DNA of 23,579 nt, from positions 1-23,579 of the IMG/VR virus record IMGVR_UViG_3300042691_024779. The stretch is one strand, 5' to 3'. The notes beneath the pieces were generated by a model. That model ran no database searches. It saw nothing but the letters and a program-made list of their open reading frames with translations, and had not been told where the DNA came from. Numbering within the stretch: position 1 is the first letter of the stretch; each line of letters begins with the position of its first letter. Shown piece by piece: positions 1 to 9,300 of this stretch. The DNA is from a virus. The translations under genes were made by a program, and so were the position numbers.

Positions 1-1
1 T

Positions 2-511
2 AGAAAAATGATAGCCGAAGGAACAAAGATTGATGTTATCATTTTAGACTATATTGATTGTGTGGTTCCTGATAAAATGTTAAGTGATGAGTGGAAAAGT
101 GAAGGTTCAGTAATGAGAGCATTTGAGGCTATGTGTCATGAATTAGATATTGCCGGTTGGACTGCAACTCAGGGTAATAGAAATTCAATATCATCTGAAG
201 TTGTTACTACAGACCAAATGGGTGGGTCAATTAAAAAGGCACAAGTGGGTCACGTAATTATAACTGTCGCTAAAAGTTTACAACAAAAAGAAATGAACTT
301 AGCGACGATAGCAATTACAAAATCAAGAATTGGAAAAGACGGTATTGTCTTTGAAAACTGTAAGTTTGATAATGCAATGCTTGATATAGACACAGAACAA
401 AGTGTAACGTTCTTAGGTTTAGAAGAACAAAAAGAAGAAAAAAATAGAAATAGAGTTCGAGAGCTTTTAGAAAAGAAAAAGCAGAAAGAACAAGAATCAA
501 AAAGTAATTAA
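2..511 (+). CDS. Replicative DNA helicase, DnaB/T4 gp41-like (C-terminal part, 5' truncated)
   Basis: This is the C-terminal RecA-like half of a hexameric SF4 replicative helicase, which unwinds DNA at the phage fork using NTP. The frame is open to the window edge, so the ATG at base 8 is probably internal and the N-terminal domain and Walker A lie upstream. Visible landmarks are a Walker B strand (VIILDYIDC), a helix plus the sensor-like TATQGNRN resembling the DnaB ALSQLNR segment, [14 protein letters not shown] matching the GSIEQDAD region, and [11 protein letters not shown] matching the IAKNRNGPTG strand-loop. The tail is a Lys/Glu-rich helix, probably a flexible or coiled-coil end. It ends 13 bases before nrdB, which suggests a shared replication/nucleotide transcript. 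The family call is from motifs; whether it is closer to gp41 or bacterial DnaB cannot be decided from this fragment. Confidence 0.8.
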   Translation, partial: RKMIAEGTKIDVIILDYIDCVVPDKMLSDEWKSEGSVMRAFEAMCHELDIAGWTATQGNRNSISSEVVTTDQMGGSIKKAQVGHVIITVAKSLQQKEMNLATIAITKSRIGKDGIVFENCKFDNAMLDIDTEQSVTFLGLEEQKEEKNRNRVRELLEKKKQKEQESKSN

Positions 512-524
512 TTTAAATTTTATT

Positions 525-1472
525 ATGGAAAAAATATTAACAGAAAATCCTGGTCGGTTCGTTATCTTCCCAATTGAACACAATGATATATGGGAATTTT
601 ACAAACAACACCAAGCAGCGTTTTGGACCGCTGAAGAAATCGATTTAACAAATGACATCAGAGATTGGGAATCTCTTACTGAGAATGAACAATATTTTGT
701 TAAAAATGTTTTATCATTTTTTGCGGCATCTGATGGTATCGTAAATGAAAATTTAGCCGAAAACTTTTATAGAGAGGTTCAATACCCTGAGGCTAAATTC
801 TTTTATGGGATGCAATTAGCAATGGAAAACATTCACTCACTTATGTATTCATTATTGATTGACACTTACATCAATAATCCAAAAGAAAAGGATGAATGTT
901 TTAACGCGATTGATAGATTACCTGCAGTTCAAAAGAAAGCTAAGTGGGCTTTAGAGTGGATTGAAAATGCTTCGTTTGCTGAAAGATTAGTTGCGTTCGC
1001 CGCGGTTGAAGGTATCTTTTTTTCAGGTTCATTCTGTTCAATCTTTTGGTTGAAATCAAGAGGTATTATGCAAGGACTATGTAACGCTAACTCACTTATT
1101 TTTAAAGATGAAAATTTACATTGTGATTTTGCAATTCACTTATTGAATAATCACGTAGAAAAAAGACCATCAGAAAAAAGAATAAAAGAAATTATTTTGT
1201 CAGCTTTAGAAATTGAAAAAGAATTTATCACAGAATCTCTACCTGTTTCTTTAATTGGTATGAATTCTAATTTAATGAAACAATATTTGGAATTTGTTGT
1301 TGATGGATTATTAGTTAAGTTAGGTTGTTCTAAAGAATTTAACGTTGAACAACCCTTTAAATTCATGGAACAAATCGCTGTGGAAACAAAAGGTAATTTC
1401 TTTGAGTCTAGAACAGTTGAATACCAAAAAGCGAAGTTAAACGAAACCATAACATTTACAGACGATTTTTAA
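525..1472 (+). CDS. nrdB: Ribonucleoside-diphosphate reductase small (beta, R2) subunit, class I
   Basis: This is the radical-generating subunit of aerobic class I ribonucleotide reductase, which with NrdA makes deoxyribonucleotides for phage replication. All expected di-iron ligands and the radical tyrosine are visible: D70 in [14 protein letters not shown]101 and H104 in AMENIH, Y108, E162 in [12 protein letters not shown], and E196 and H199 in KDENLHCDF. The sequence is strikingly close to the eukaryotic-type R2 as I remember it, and Bacteroidota enzymes are also of this type. At 315 residues it lacks the long N-terminal extension of eukaryotic R2 but is otherwise full length. The acidic, aromatic C-terminus (FTDDF) fits the tail that docks onto the large subunit. 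The start has an A/T-rich leader and no Shine-Dalgarno sequence. It sits 10 bases before nrdA, the reverse of the usual A-then-B order. Confidence 0.96.
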   Translation: MEKILTENPGRFVIFPIEHNDIWEFYKQHQAAFWTAEEIDLTNDIRDWESLTENEQYFVKNVLSFFAASDGIVNENLAENFYREVQYPEAKFFYGMQLAMENIHSLMYSLLIDTYINNPKEKDECFNAIDRLPAVQKKAKWALEWIENASFAERLVAFAAVEGIFFSGSFCSIFWLKSRGIMQGLCNANSLIFKDENLHCDFAIHLLNNHVEKRPSEKRIKEIILSALEIEKEFITESLPVSLIGMNSNLMKQYLEFVVDGLLVKLGCSKEFNVEQPFKFMEQIAVETKGNFFESRTVEYQKAKLNETITFTDDF

Positions 1473-1482
1473 ATTATAAACT

Positions 1483-3912
1483 ATGTCATTAAAAATTAAT
1501 AAAAGAGGAGGGGAAAGTGCTTCATTTAACCCACAAAAAATTTACAATAGAGTAAAACGTGCGGCAAAAAGCCTTAGCGTAAACTCCGATGAAATATTCA
1601 TCAAAGTGATAACGTCAGTACCAACTGAGGGTGAGATTACAACAAAAGAGTTGGATAAATTGATATATGAAATCGCTGCATCATATACTGGTAGTCACCA
1701 CGACTATTCCAGATTGGCATCATCAGTTGCTATTTCATCATATCATAAAGAAACAAATGATAGTTTTTCACAAACTATGATGTTACTATATGAGGATGGT
1801 GTTGTTAATGAAAAATTAATTGAAACAATTAAAGAATATGGTGAAGACACTATTGACGCAGTTATCAACCATGAAAATGACTATAATTTTGATTACTTTG
1901 CTTGGCGTTCATTACAAGAAATGTATTTGTTAAAAAGACCAAACGGACAAGTAATTGAAAGACCTCAACATATGTATATGAGAGTTGCTTTATGGGTTAC
2001 GGATTCTTTTGAGGCTGCCGCTGAATATTATAAATCGTTGTCCAACCAATTGATTTCAAAGGCAACCCCAATCATGATTAATGCTGGAACTAAGGTTCCC
2101 CAACTTGCTTCTTGTGTATTACATTATAATAATTCAGATTCAAGAGACGGTTTACTTGGAACACTTAATGATATATCAACATTCTCATCAGACGCTGCAG
2201 GTATTGGTTTATCCATGTCTAACATCAGAAGTAAAGAAAGTAGAATTTCATCATCAGGTGGTTATGCAGGAGGATTGTTAAAATATTTAAAAATTGTTAA
2301 TGAGTCATTAAGATACTTTAACCAACAAGGAAGAAGACCGGGAAGTGCTGCGATATACATCGAACCATGGCACAAAGACATTATTGATTTATTAGATATT
2401 AAAAAGAACACAGGTGCTGAAGAATTAAGAGCTCGTGATTTATTTACAGCAATTTGGATTCCCGATAACTTTATGAGAGCGGTAAAAAATAATTCAGATT
2501 GGTATTTGTTTTGCCCTAATGACATCATTAAGGCCGGTTTAAAACCTTTACAAGAATGTTACGGAGAGGAATATGAAGAAATGTATAATAGAGCAGTTCA
2601 AATGGGGTTAGGTAAAAAAGTATCTGCTCAAACTATTTGGAGTAAAATTATTGAATCACAAATTGAAACTGGTGTTCCTTATTTATGTTCTAAAGATAAT
2701 GCTAATAAAAAAACCAATCATCAAAATATTGGTGTAATTAAACAATCCAATCTTTGTAATGAGATTTACCAATATACCGACGAAAAGACGACAGCGATTT
2801 GTACTCTTTCATCTATGGTCCTTAAAAACTTTGTTGAGGGCGGTAAATTTAACTTTGAGTTGTTATTTAACGAAGTTAGAAAAGTTGTTAGAGCTTTGAA
2901 TAAAGTTGTTGATATTAATAACTATTCAACTGAAAAAGGTAGAAAGGGTGGTTTAGAACAAAGAGCAATCGCGATTGGAACTCAAGGTTTAGCCGATGTA
3001 TTCTATTTAATGGATTATATATTCACATCAGAGGAAGCTAAAAAATTAAATAAAGATATTTTTGAAACTATCTATTATGCCGCTATTTTTGAAAGTAACC
3101 AACTTTGTAAAGAAGGTAAGTATCAACAATACACATACTTCAATAATTCACCAATGTCAAAAGGTATTTTCCAATATGATATGTGGGGATTAAATGAAGA
3201 CAATCTTTCAGGAATGTGGGATTGGGATAAGTTAAAAGAAAATGTTAAAGAACATGGAATTTGTAATTCATTATTCACCGCTCAAATGCCGGTAGCGTCT
3301 TCTGCTAAGATTACAGGTTCATTTGAAATGACCGAACCTGCACACTCGGCGTTATTTAATAGAAGAGTTGTGGGTGGTGAAATTATGATTGTTAACAAAT
3401 ACCTTATTAATGACTTTGAAAAAATTGGTATTTGGTGTGAGGATTTGAAAAATGAAATAATCATCAACGAAGGGTCAATTCAGAATATCAACTTCAATAA
3501 TTACTTAGATAGTGAAGATAAAAATTACAATAAAAAAGTTAAACGAATTGAACATTTAATACCTAAATACAAAACTATTTGGGAGATTTCACAAAAACAA
3601 CTTATTGATATGGCAGCCGACAGAGCACCATTTATCGACCAATCCCAATCGATGAATATTTACATGGCTAACCCAACATTATCAAAGATTACCTCATCTC
3701 ACTTTCATGCATGGGAAAGAGGATTAAAAACACTTTGTTATTATGTTAGAACGAAGGCTATTTCAACGGGAGCAAAACATTTAGCTTTGGATATGTCAAA
3801 AAAAGAAAAACCAAAAGTTAAATTCGAAACACCAACGGTAGATTATTCAAATATAAATTTACCACCAAAACCTGAAAATTCAGATTTCGATTGTTTTGGT
3901 TGTTCTTCTTAA
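1483..3912 (+). CDS. nrdA: Ribonucleoside-diphosphate reductase large (alpha, R1) subunit, class I
   Basis: This is the catalytic subunit of class I ribonucleotide reductase, reducing ribonucleoside diphosphates in the cytoplasm with NrdB. At 809 residues it is full length (E. coli 761, human 792), with no intein or intron insertion. The N-terminal ~95 residues look like an ATP cone for allosteric activity control. Active-site residues are present: C211 in QLASCVLHY, N423/C425/E427 in SNLCNEI, and C440 in AICTLSS, making the redox cysteine pair plus the thiyl-radical cysteine. The radical-transfer tyrosine pair is Y753/Y754 in GLKTLCYY. The C-terminal tail has the reductant-shuttling cysteines C804 and C807 in DCFGCSS. 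The gene is followed at once by a hairpin terminator, which closes the helicase-nrdB-nrdA unit. Confidence 0.97.
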   Translation: MSLKINKRGGESASFNPQKIYNRVKRAAKSLSVNSDEIFIKVITSVPTEGEITTKELDKLIYEIAASYTGSHHDYSRLASSVAISSYHKETNDSFSQTMMLLYEDGVVNEKLIETIKEYGEDTIDAVINHENDYNFDYFAWRSLQEMYLLKRPNGQVIERPQHMYMRVALWVTDSFEAAAEYYKSLSNQLISKATPIMINAGTKVPQLASCVLHYNNSDSRDGLLGTLNDISTFSSDAAGIGLSMSNIRSKESRISSSGGYAGGLLKYLKIVNESLRYFNQQGRRPGSAAIYIEPWHKDIIDLLDIKKNTGAEELRARDLFTAIWIPDNFMRAVKNNSDWYLFCPNDIIKAGLKPLQECYGEEYEEMYNRAVQMGLGKKVSAQTIWSKIIESQIETGVPYLCSKDNANKKTNHQNIGVIKQSNLCNEIYQYTDEKTTAICTLSSMVLKNFVEGGKFNFELLFNEVRKVVRALNKVVDINNYSTEKGRKGGLEQRAIAIGTQGLADVFYLMDYIFTSEEAKKLNKDIFETIYYAAIFESNQLCKEGKYQQYTYFNNSPMSKGIFQYDMWGLNEDNLSGMWDWDKLKENVKEHGICNSLFTAQMPVASSAKITGSFEMTEPAHSALFNRRVVGGEIMIVNKYLINDFEKIGIWCEDLKNEIIINEGSIQNINFNNYLDSEDKNYNKKVKRIEHLIPKYKTIWEISQKQLIDMAADRAPFIDQSQSMNIYMANPTLSKITSSHFHAWERGLKTLCYYVRTKAISTGAKHLALDMSKKEKPKVKFETPTVDYSNINLPPKPENSDFDCFGCSS

Positions 3913-3922
3913 TCACGACACT

Positions 3923-3949
3923 AATCCCGACACTATGTCGGGATTTTTT
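3923..3949 (+). terminator. Intrinsic terminator after nrdA
   Basis: A perfect 10-bp stem, AATCCCGACA (3923-3932) and TGTCGGGATT (3936-3945), encloses a three-base CTA loop and runs into a T tract. The stem is markedly more GC-rich than its surroundings. It begins 10 bases after the nrdA stop codon and separates the metabolic genes from the baseplate genes. Confidence 0.88.
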
Positions 3950-3956
3950 ATTTAAT

Positions 3957-3966
3957 AACTATTTAT
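3957..3966 (+). promoter_or_regulatory. AACTATTTAT element, first copy upstream of baseplate genes
   Basis: AACTATTTAT just after the terminator is identical to the element at 6354-6363 and 14988-14997. It could be a phage promoter core; the gp25-like start is 31 bases further on. Its role is inferred from recurrence and position only. Confidence 0.4.
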
Positions 3967-3985
3967 TGAAAATATCACGACACTA

Positions 3986-3992
3986 TATTTAT
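3986..3992 (+). promoter_or_regulatory. TATTTAT element immediately before the gp25-like gene
   Basis: TATTTAT ends 5 bases before the ATG at 3998 and overlaps the end of the third CGACACTA copy. It is one of a set of like elements in front of structural genes. As a promoter core it would give a nearly leaderless transcript. Confidence 0.4.
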
Positions 3993-3997
3993 CTAAT

Positions 3998-4462
3998 ATG
4001 GCAAACGGAATAACATATGGTATACATTTTCCATTTTTACAAAGCGAAAAGGGAAATTACTTAAAGTTGACGGAAACGACTGATGAAGAAATCAGGACCG
4101 ACCTAATACATTTGCTTATGACCCGAAGAGGAACAAGATATTTTTTACCTGATTTTGGAACAAGATTGTATGAATATATTTTTGAACCTTTAGATGGCGC
4201 AACCTTTGAAGAAATTAGGGCTGAAATCCAAGAACAGGTTGATAAATACATTCCTAACCTTACAATTAATAGTATTACTGTTGAATCATATAACGATAGT
4301 GGTGATGTTGCAGGACAATTGGATTATGAATTATTGGGGCAAGCGAGTATTTATCGCATACCGGGAGCGAATACTGCAGAGTACAGTGCAAAAATAAAAA
4401 TTGACTATACAAATGACGCAAGGGCTTTTGGTAGTAGACAGTTTGTGATAATCAACATATAA
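3998..4462 (+). CDS. Baseplate wedge subunit, T4 gp25-like (GPW/gp25 family)
   Basis: This is a structural component of the contractile-tail baseplate, where gp25-like proteins link the wedges to the tube and sheath-initiation layer. At 154 residues it is of typical size for the family. The signature helix and loop are clear at about residues 30-64: EEIRTDLIHLLMTRRGTRYF followed by LPDFGTRLYEYIFEP, matching the conserved arrangement of a helix, a GxR turn, then a PDFG turn. The start is chosen because TATTTAT and an A/T leader lie directly upstream and the N-terminus looks natural. It is one base from the gp6-like gene, the same pairing seen in T4-type phages, T6SS (TssE/TssF) and related contractile systems. 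Confidence 0.93.
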   Translation: MANGITYGIHFPFLQSEKGNYLKLTETTDEEIRTDLIHLLMTRRGTRYFLPDFGTRLYEYIFEPLDGATFEEIRAEIQEQVDKYIPNLTINSITVESYNDSGDVAGQLDYELLGQASIYRIPGANTAEYSAKIKIDYTNDARAFGSRQFVIINI

Positions 4463-4463
4463 T

Positions 4464-6302
4464 ATGGCAAATAACAAAATTAATTACACGGATAGGGATT
4501 TTGAATCCATAAGAGACGGGTTAATAAATTACACTAAACAGTATTACCCCGAACTTATTCAAAACTTTAACGACGCATCTGTGTTTTCGGTTTTGATGGA
4601 TTTGAATGCTGCGGTCGCAGATAACTTACATTACCATATTGATAGAAGTATACAAGAAACGGTATTACAATATGCTCAACAAAAATCTTCAATTTATAAT
4701 ATTGCAAGAACTTATGGTTTAAAAATACCGGGGTATAGACCATCTGTTGCTGTGGTAGATATTTCAATTACAGTTCCACCTTTAGGGGATGCTGAAGATT
4801 ATAGATATTTAGGGATTTTAAGGGCAGGGTCGCAATTTAATGGTGGAGGAACTACATTTGAAACGGTATATGATATTGATTTTTCAACACAATACAATCA
4901 AGAAGGTGAAGTTAATAGAACGAAAGTTCCAACTTTTGACGCTAATAATAAAATTATAAATTACATTATTACCAAAAGAGAGGTTGTTGTTAATGGAACT
5001 ACAAAAGTTTTTAAAAGAGTTATAAACGCAACCGATGTTGTCCCATTCTTTAATTTCTTTTTACCCGAAAGAAACGTATTGGGGGTAAATGCGATAATAC
5101 AAAGAGACGGAACAAGTTACCCTAATGTACCAAATTATGGAGAGTTTTTAACCGCTAATAATAAATGGTATGAAGTTGACGCATTGGCAGAAGACACTGT
5201 TTTTATTGAAGACCCGACTAAACCTGTAGATAATGCGGGTATAAAAGTTGGTAAATATATTAAAACTGAAAACAGATTTATTACCGAATACACACCTGAA
5301 GGTTTTTTAAAAATACAATTTGGTGGAGGAACAACAACACCTAATATACAACTTGCTAATTTTGCAAAACAAGGTATTAATTTAGATTTGGCTAATTACC
5401 AAAACAATATTGGACTTGGACTTACCGTCCAACCAAATACCACAATATTTGTTCAGTATAGAACTGGAGGTGGTTTAGCGTCTAATGTTGGTGTAGGGGT
5501 AATCAATCAAGTAGGAACTATTGATTTTGCGGTTAATGGACCTTCAGATTCTATTAACTCTAATGTGTTAAACTCTTTAGTGGTGAATAATGTAACTGCA
5601 GCAATTGGAGGAGCCAACCCACCCTCAACTGAAGAAGTTAGAAACATGGTCGCATTTAATTTTGCGGCACAAAGAAGGGCAGTTACCGTTAATGATTATA
5701 AATCGTTAATTGATACGATGCCAGGAAAATTTGGAGCACCTGCAAAGGTTGCAATTACAGAAAACAATAATAAAATAACAGTTCAAATATTGTCTTATGA
5801 CCAAACAGGTAAATTAACACAAATAGTATCAAACAATTTAAAAACAAATTTGGCAACATATCTTTCTAAATTTAGAATGATAAACGACTATATACAAATT
5901 GATGTGGCAAAGGTTATTGATTTAGCTTTTGATATCTATGTGGTTGTGGAGTCAAGCGTTAATAGAGGTCAGGTTATTACTGAACTAATTAACCAAGTTT
6001 CAAATTACATGTCACCCGAAAATAGAGATATGGGTGAAAATGTTAATATTTCGGATATAAGAAGATTAATTCAAAACACCGCTGGTGTTATAAGTTTAAG
6101 TAAATTACAAGTGTTTAATAAAGTTGGGGGACAATACTCGACTTCTGAGACATCTCAAAGATATCTTAATAAAGCGACAAAAGAAATAGAATTAATTGAT
6201 GATAATATATTTGCAGAACCAACACAAATATATCAAGTTAGATTTGATAATAAAGACATTAGGGTTTTTGTTAAAAATCTAACCTCAGTAGATTTTACAT
6301 AA
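4464..6302 (+). CDS. Baseplate wedge protein, T4 gp6 / baseplate J-like
   Basis: This is a core wedge protein of a contractile-tail baseplate; gp6/J-like proteins dimerise to form the inner ring that triggers sheath contraction. At 612 residues it is close to T4 gp6 (about 660). The N-terminus (YTDRDFESIRDGLINYTKQY, then FNDASVFSVLMDLNAAVADN) is typical of phage gp6-like proteins. The conserved J-domain stretch NMVAFNFAAQRRAVTVNDY is at residues 394-412, followed by alternating beta/alpha elements (KVAITENNNKITVQIL, then a helix ending in YLSKFRMINDYIQI). It directly follows the gp25-like gene with a one-base gap, so the two are surely co-translated. A 74-base gap with two TATTTAT elements follows. 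Confidence 0.9.
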   Translation: MANNKINYTDRDFESIRDGLINYTKQYYPELIQNFNDASVFSVLMDLNAAVADNLHYHIDRSIQETVLQYAQQKSSIYNIARTYGLKIPGYRPSVAVVDISITVPPLGDAEDYRYLGILRAGSQFNGGGTTFETVYDIDFSTQYNQEGEVNRTKVPTFDANNKIINYIITKREVVVNGTTKVFKRVINATDVVPFFNFFLPERNVLGVNAIIQRDGTSYPNVPNYGEFLTANNKWYEVDALAEDTVFIEDPTKPVDNAGIKVGKYIKTENRFITEYTPEGFLKIQFGGGTTTPNIQLANFAKQGINLDLANYQNNIGLGLTVQPNTTIFVQYRTGGGLASNVGVGVINQVGTIDFAVNGPSDSINSNVLNSLVVNNVTAAIGGANPPSTEEVRNMVAFNFAAQRRAVTVNDYKSLIDTMPGKFGAPAKVAITENNNKITVQILSYDQTGKLTQIVSNNLKTNLATYLSKFRMINDYIQIDVAKVIDLAFDIYVVVESSVNRGQVITELINQVSNYMSPENRDMGENVNISDIRRLIQNTAGVISLSKLQVFNKVGGQYSTSETSQRYLNKATKEIELIDDNIFAEPTQIYQVRFDNKDIRVFVKNLTSVDFT

Positions 6303-6305
6303 GAT

Positions 6306-6312
6306 TATTTAT
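6306..6312 (+). promoter_or_regulatory. TATTTAT element in the gap after the gp6-like gene
   Basis: TATTTAT just after the gp6-like stop codon. It lies 7 bases before an 11-codon ATG frame at 6320-6355 that is probably not a gene. It lacks the full AACTATTTAT context and could be a chance match in A/T-rich DNA. Confidence 0.25.
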
Positions 6313-6353
6313 TTCCGTAATGTCTTACCTATTTTTTTTAAAATGGGCAAAAT

Positions 6354-6363
6354 AACTATTTAT
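6354..6363 (+). promoter_or_regulatory. AACTATTTAT element before the 1625-residue protein gene
   Basis: This is an exact AACTATTTAT (inside ATAACTATTTATT), 13 bases before the ATG at 6377. It repeats the context found after nrdA (AATAACTATTTATT), which makes chance less likely than for a bare TATTTAT. It is a putative late promoter core or leader element. Confidence 0.45.
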
Positions 6364-6376
6364 TTTTAAAAGACTA

Positions 6377-9300
6377 ATGACCAAAAGCTATAGGATAAGA
6401 ACAGCACCTGGAACTGACAAAAACATAAGAGTTAATATCAACCAAGATTTTGACTTCTTGGAAATTTTATCATTAAAATTAAGACAAGAAGATGTTTATA
6501 CTAGATTCTGTGCTGACTATGGTGTTGTAACAGGTAGGGTCATTGTAAATGGTGGATACGGTGTCCCAAACGCCAATGTATCAATTTTTGTTCCTTTAGA
6601 TAGTGTTGATGAAAATGACCCAGTAATTTCCACACTTTACCCTTATAGGAATGTAGACCAAAAAAATGAAGATGGTTATAGATATAATCTTTTACCATAT
6701 AGAAAAGAATATGACGGGCATACACCAACAGGAACATTTCCCGATAGAGAAGATATTTTGACAAGAACTGAAGTTTTAGAAGTTTATGAAAAATATTACA
6801 AGTATACCGTAAAAACAAATGAAAGTGGTGACTTCATGATTATTGGAGCACCTCTTGGTTTGCAAACATTAACTTTAGATTTAGACCTATCAAATATAGG
6901 TTGTTTTTCTTTAAGGCCCGCCGATTTAATTAGAGCGGGTTTGGGAACTCCCGAACAATTTAATGGAGACCAATTTAAATCGTCAACAGATTTAAGTTCG
7001 TTACCACAATTAGTCAACATAAGACAAGATATTGAAGTTAGCTCTTTTTGGGGTGAGAATGAAATATGTAATATTGGTATTACAAGAGCGGACTTTGACC
7101 TTCGTGATTTTGGAATTGAAATTAAACCACATGCTATTTTTATGGGGTCATTATTTTCTTCATCCGATGAAGACTTCTTAAAAACAAATTGTAAACCAGG
7201 AAAAGACACGGGTAAACTATGTGATTTGGTAACGGCACCTGGTAGTATATTAGCCGTTAGACAAACTATTGATTACGATGCGGATGGAAGACCTATTCTT
7301 GAAAGATACACGTTACCTGACGGAGGAAAAGTTATTGATGATGAAGGAACATGGTTGGTTGAAGTTCCTATGAACTTGGACTATGTTACCACAAATGAAT
7401 TTGGTGAACAAGTAATATCTAATGACCCAAATGTAGGTATACCAACAAAAGGTAAATATCGTTTTAGAATTCAATACCAAAATGAATCTGGTATGGCAAA
7501 TTCCATAATGAGAGGTGACTACTTGGTCCCTAACGTAAAAGAATGGGGATGGTCGTTAAATAACGATGACGAACCAACAGATTTAAATGCCCAACTATAT
7601 TCATATGCTTTTAGTTTAGATTGGAATGATTATGGTGATGATACCACAACTATTGGTCAACAAATGATACAAGAGGCTATTGATTGTGAAGATAGATTCT
7701 ATGAGTTTAATTATAATAAGGTTTATACAATTTCAAACTTTATTGATAGATGGAAATGGGGAGCAAATAGATTAAAACATTTAGGTATTAAAGATATTAC
7801 TGATAGAACTTGTACTAATACTGTTAATAAGTTTCCTGTTAATGATGGTGTAAGAAATTTTGATTTTTTGGTTTTTATTATGAACCTATTAATCACAATT
7901 TTAACACCACAATTTGTTAGTCTTATCGTAATATTACACGTCTTAGCCGTATTATATCCTGTTCTTAGAGTTGTTATTAATTTGATTTTATGGATAGTTA
8001 ATACTTTAGTTTATGCGATATGTATTGTTGTAGCGGCACTTAGTAAAAAACTTAAAAAGGAAGATTGTAAAAAACAAAATATCCAACCATTAAGTAAGGA
8101 TAATCCATTCAAAAGAATTTCATTGCCGATGATGTCATATCCTGACTGTGAAGCTTGTCCTTGTGAGGATGTGGAGTTAGCTGAAGGAGATACGGGATTC
8201 CAAGAGAGTGCAACTATAACAATATCGGCAAATAACTTTAGTCCATTATCTGATTTAAGTTCTATTGCATCATTTACATCATACAATAGTGCTCAATCGG
8301 TAAATTCGTCAAATCCTGAATCTTTTAATAATGGAATAAGACAAGTATTTGCGGGGTATCAATACCAATCATTAAATAATAATTTTGATAAATTAATAAA
8401 AACCCCAATTACTCAATTTCCAGTTCAAGGTGCCGTTACATGGGCTGGATTTGATGTTCAATTGGCTCAGTCAATGAACTTAGCTAATGTTAGACAAAGG
8501 TATTTTGATGGTGAAAACCACATTAAAACAACGGTTAGAAATATTAACCCATCAACAAATCTTGTCGACCCATCAACTACTTTTGATGATAGTGTGTTGA
8601 TTATTTTATGTGATTCAGGAACCATTGCAAATTTACCAAATTCACAGTTAGTAACATTCACAGATTTAACAACCATTAATGACCCTAACGTTTCTGGTTT
8701 ATCAACAACAAACCAATTTAATACAAACAATGTAACGGGTTCAACACCGTATAACGCAACGGGATTAGTTAATAAACAAATTAATTGGATTGGAACAGGA
8801 GGGACTGTTCAAAATGGTATATTAAAATTAAGTATCACTGAAAATGGTAAAGAGTATAAATTTAAAGGAGGTGTGGAATACTTCCAAGTTTTAACAGGAG
8901 GAACAATACAACAATTCTCAGGAATTACAAACACCACAGGTGGACTACTTAATAAGTATTTATTTCAAAAAACACAAGCATATACATACGGTGGATATTT
9001 ATCATTTCCCGCAGTGAATGAATATGTTTTCCCGATTAAATTTTTAGATGGATTTGAAGATTTAGAAATAATAATCCTATCAAGAGGAGTTGACCCATAC
9101 ACCCAAAAACAAAACATTAGATACGACTTATCAAGATTGTTTGGTTATTCTTTTGGTTCAGGACCGGTAATTGAGGGTTCATATTATCTTAATATCCCAA
9201 TTAAGCCAAACACAGGGCCTGCAACAAGTTTTTCTTTTTACCCTTGGCATAGTTCATATATTACACCAGAAACGCATAAAATTACAGATAACACCAACAC

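Larger units (their letters stand above)
3912..3986 (+). repeat. Three copies of CGACACTA in the nrdA/baseplate intergenic region
   Basis: ATCACGACACTA occurs at 3912-3923 and again at 3974-3985. A third CGACACTA(T) lies at 3928-3936 inside the terminator hairpin. The copies read in the same direction as the genes. They may be operator-like sites or the footprint of a local duplication; no function is assigned. Confidence 0.6.

Noticed and set aside
6317-6340. Possible terminator after the gp6-like gene (GTAA/TTAC stem before eight Ts)
   Set aside because: The stem is only four A/T-rich base pairs, too weak to call.
6320-6355. Eleven-codon ATG frame (MSYLFFLKWAK) between two TATTTAT elements
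   Set aside because: It is very short, its middle comes from an eight-T run, and nothing else supports translation.
6796-7209. 137-codon minus-strand frame inside the 1625-residue gene
   Set aside because: It lies wholly within a well-supported + strand gene, and its protein has no recognisable domain.
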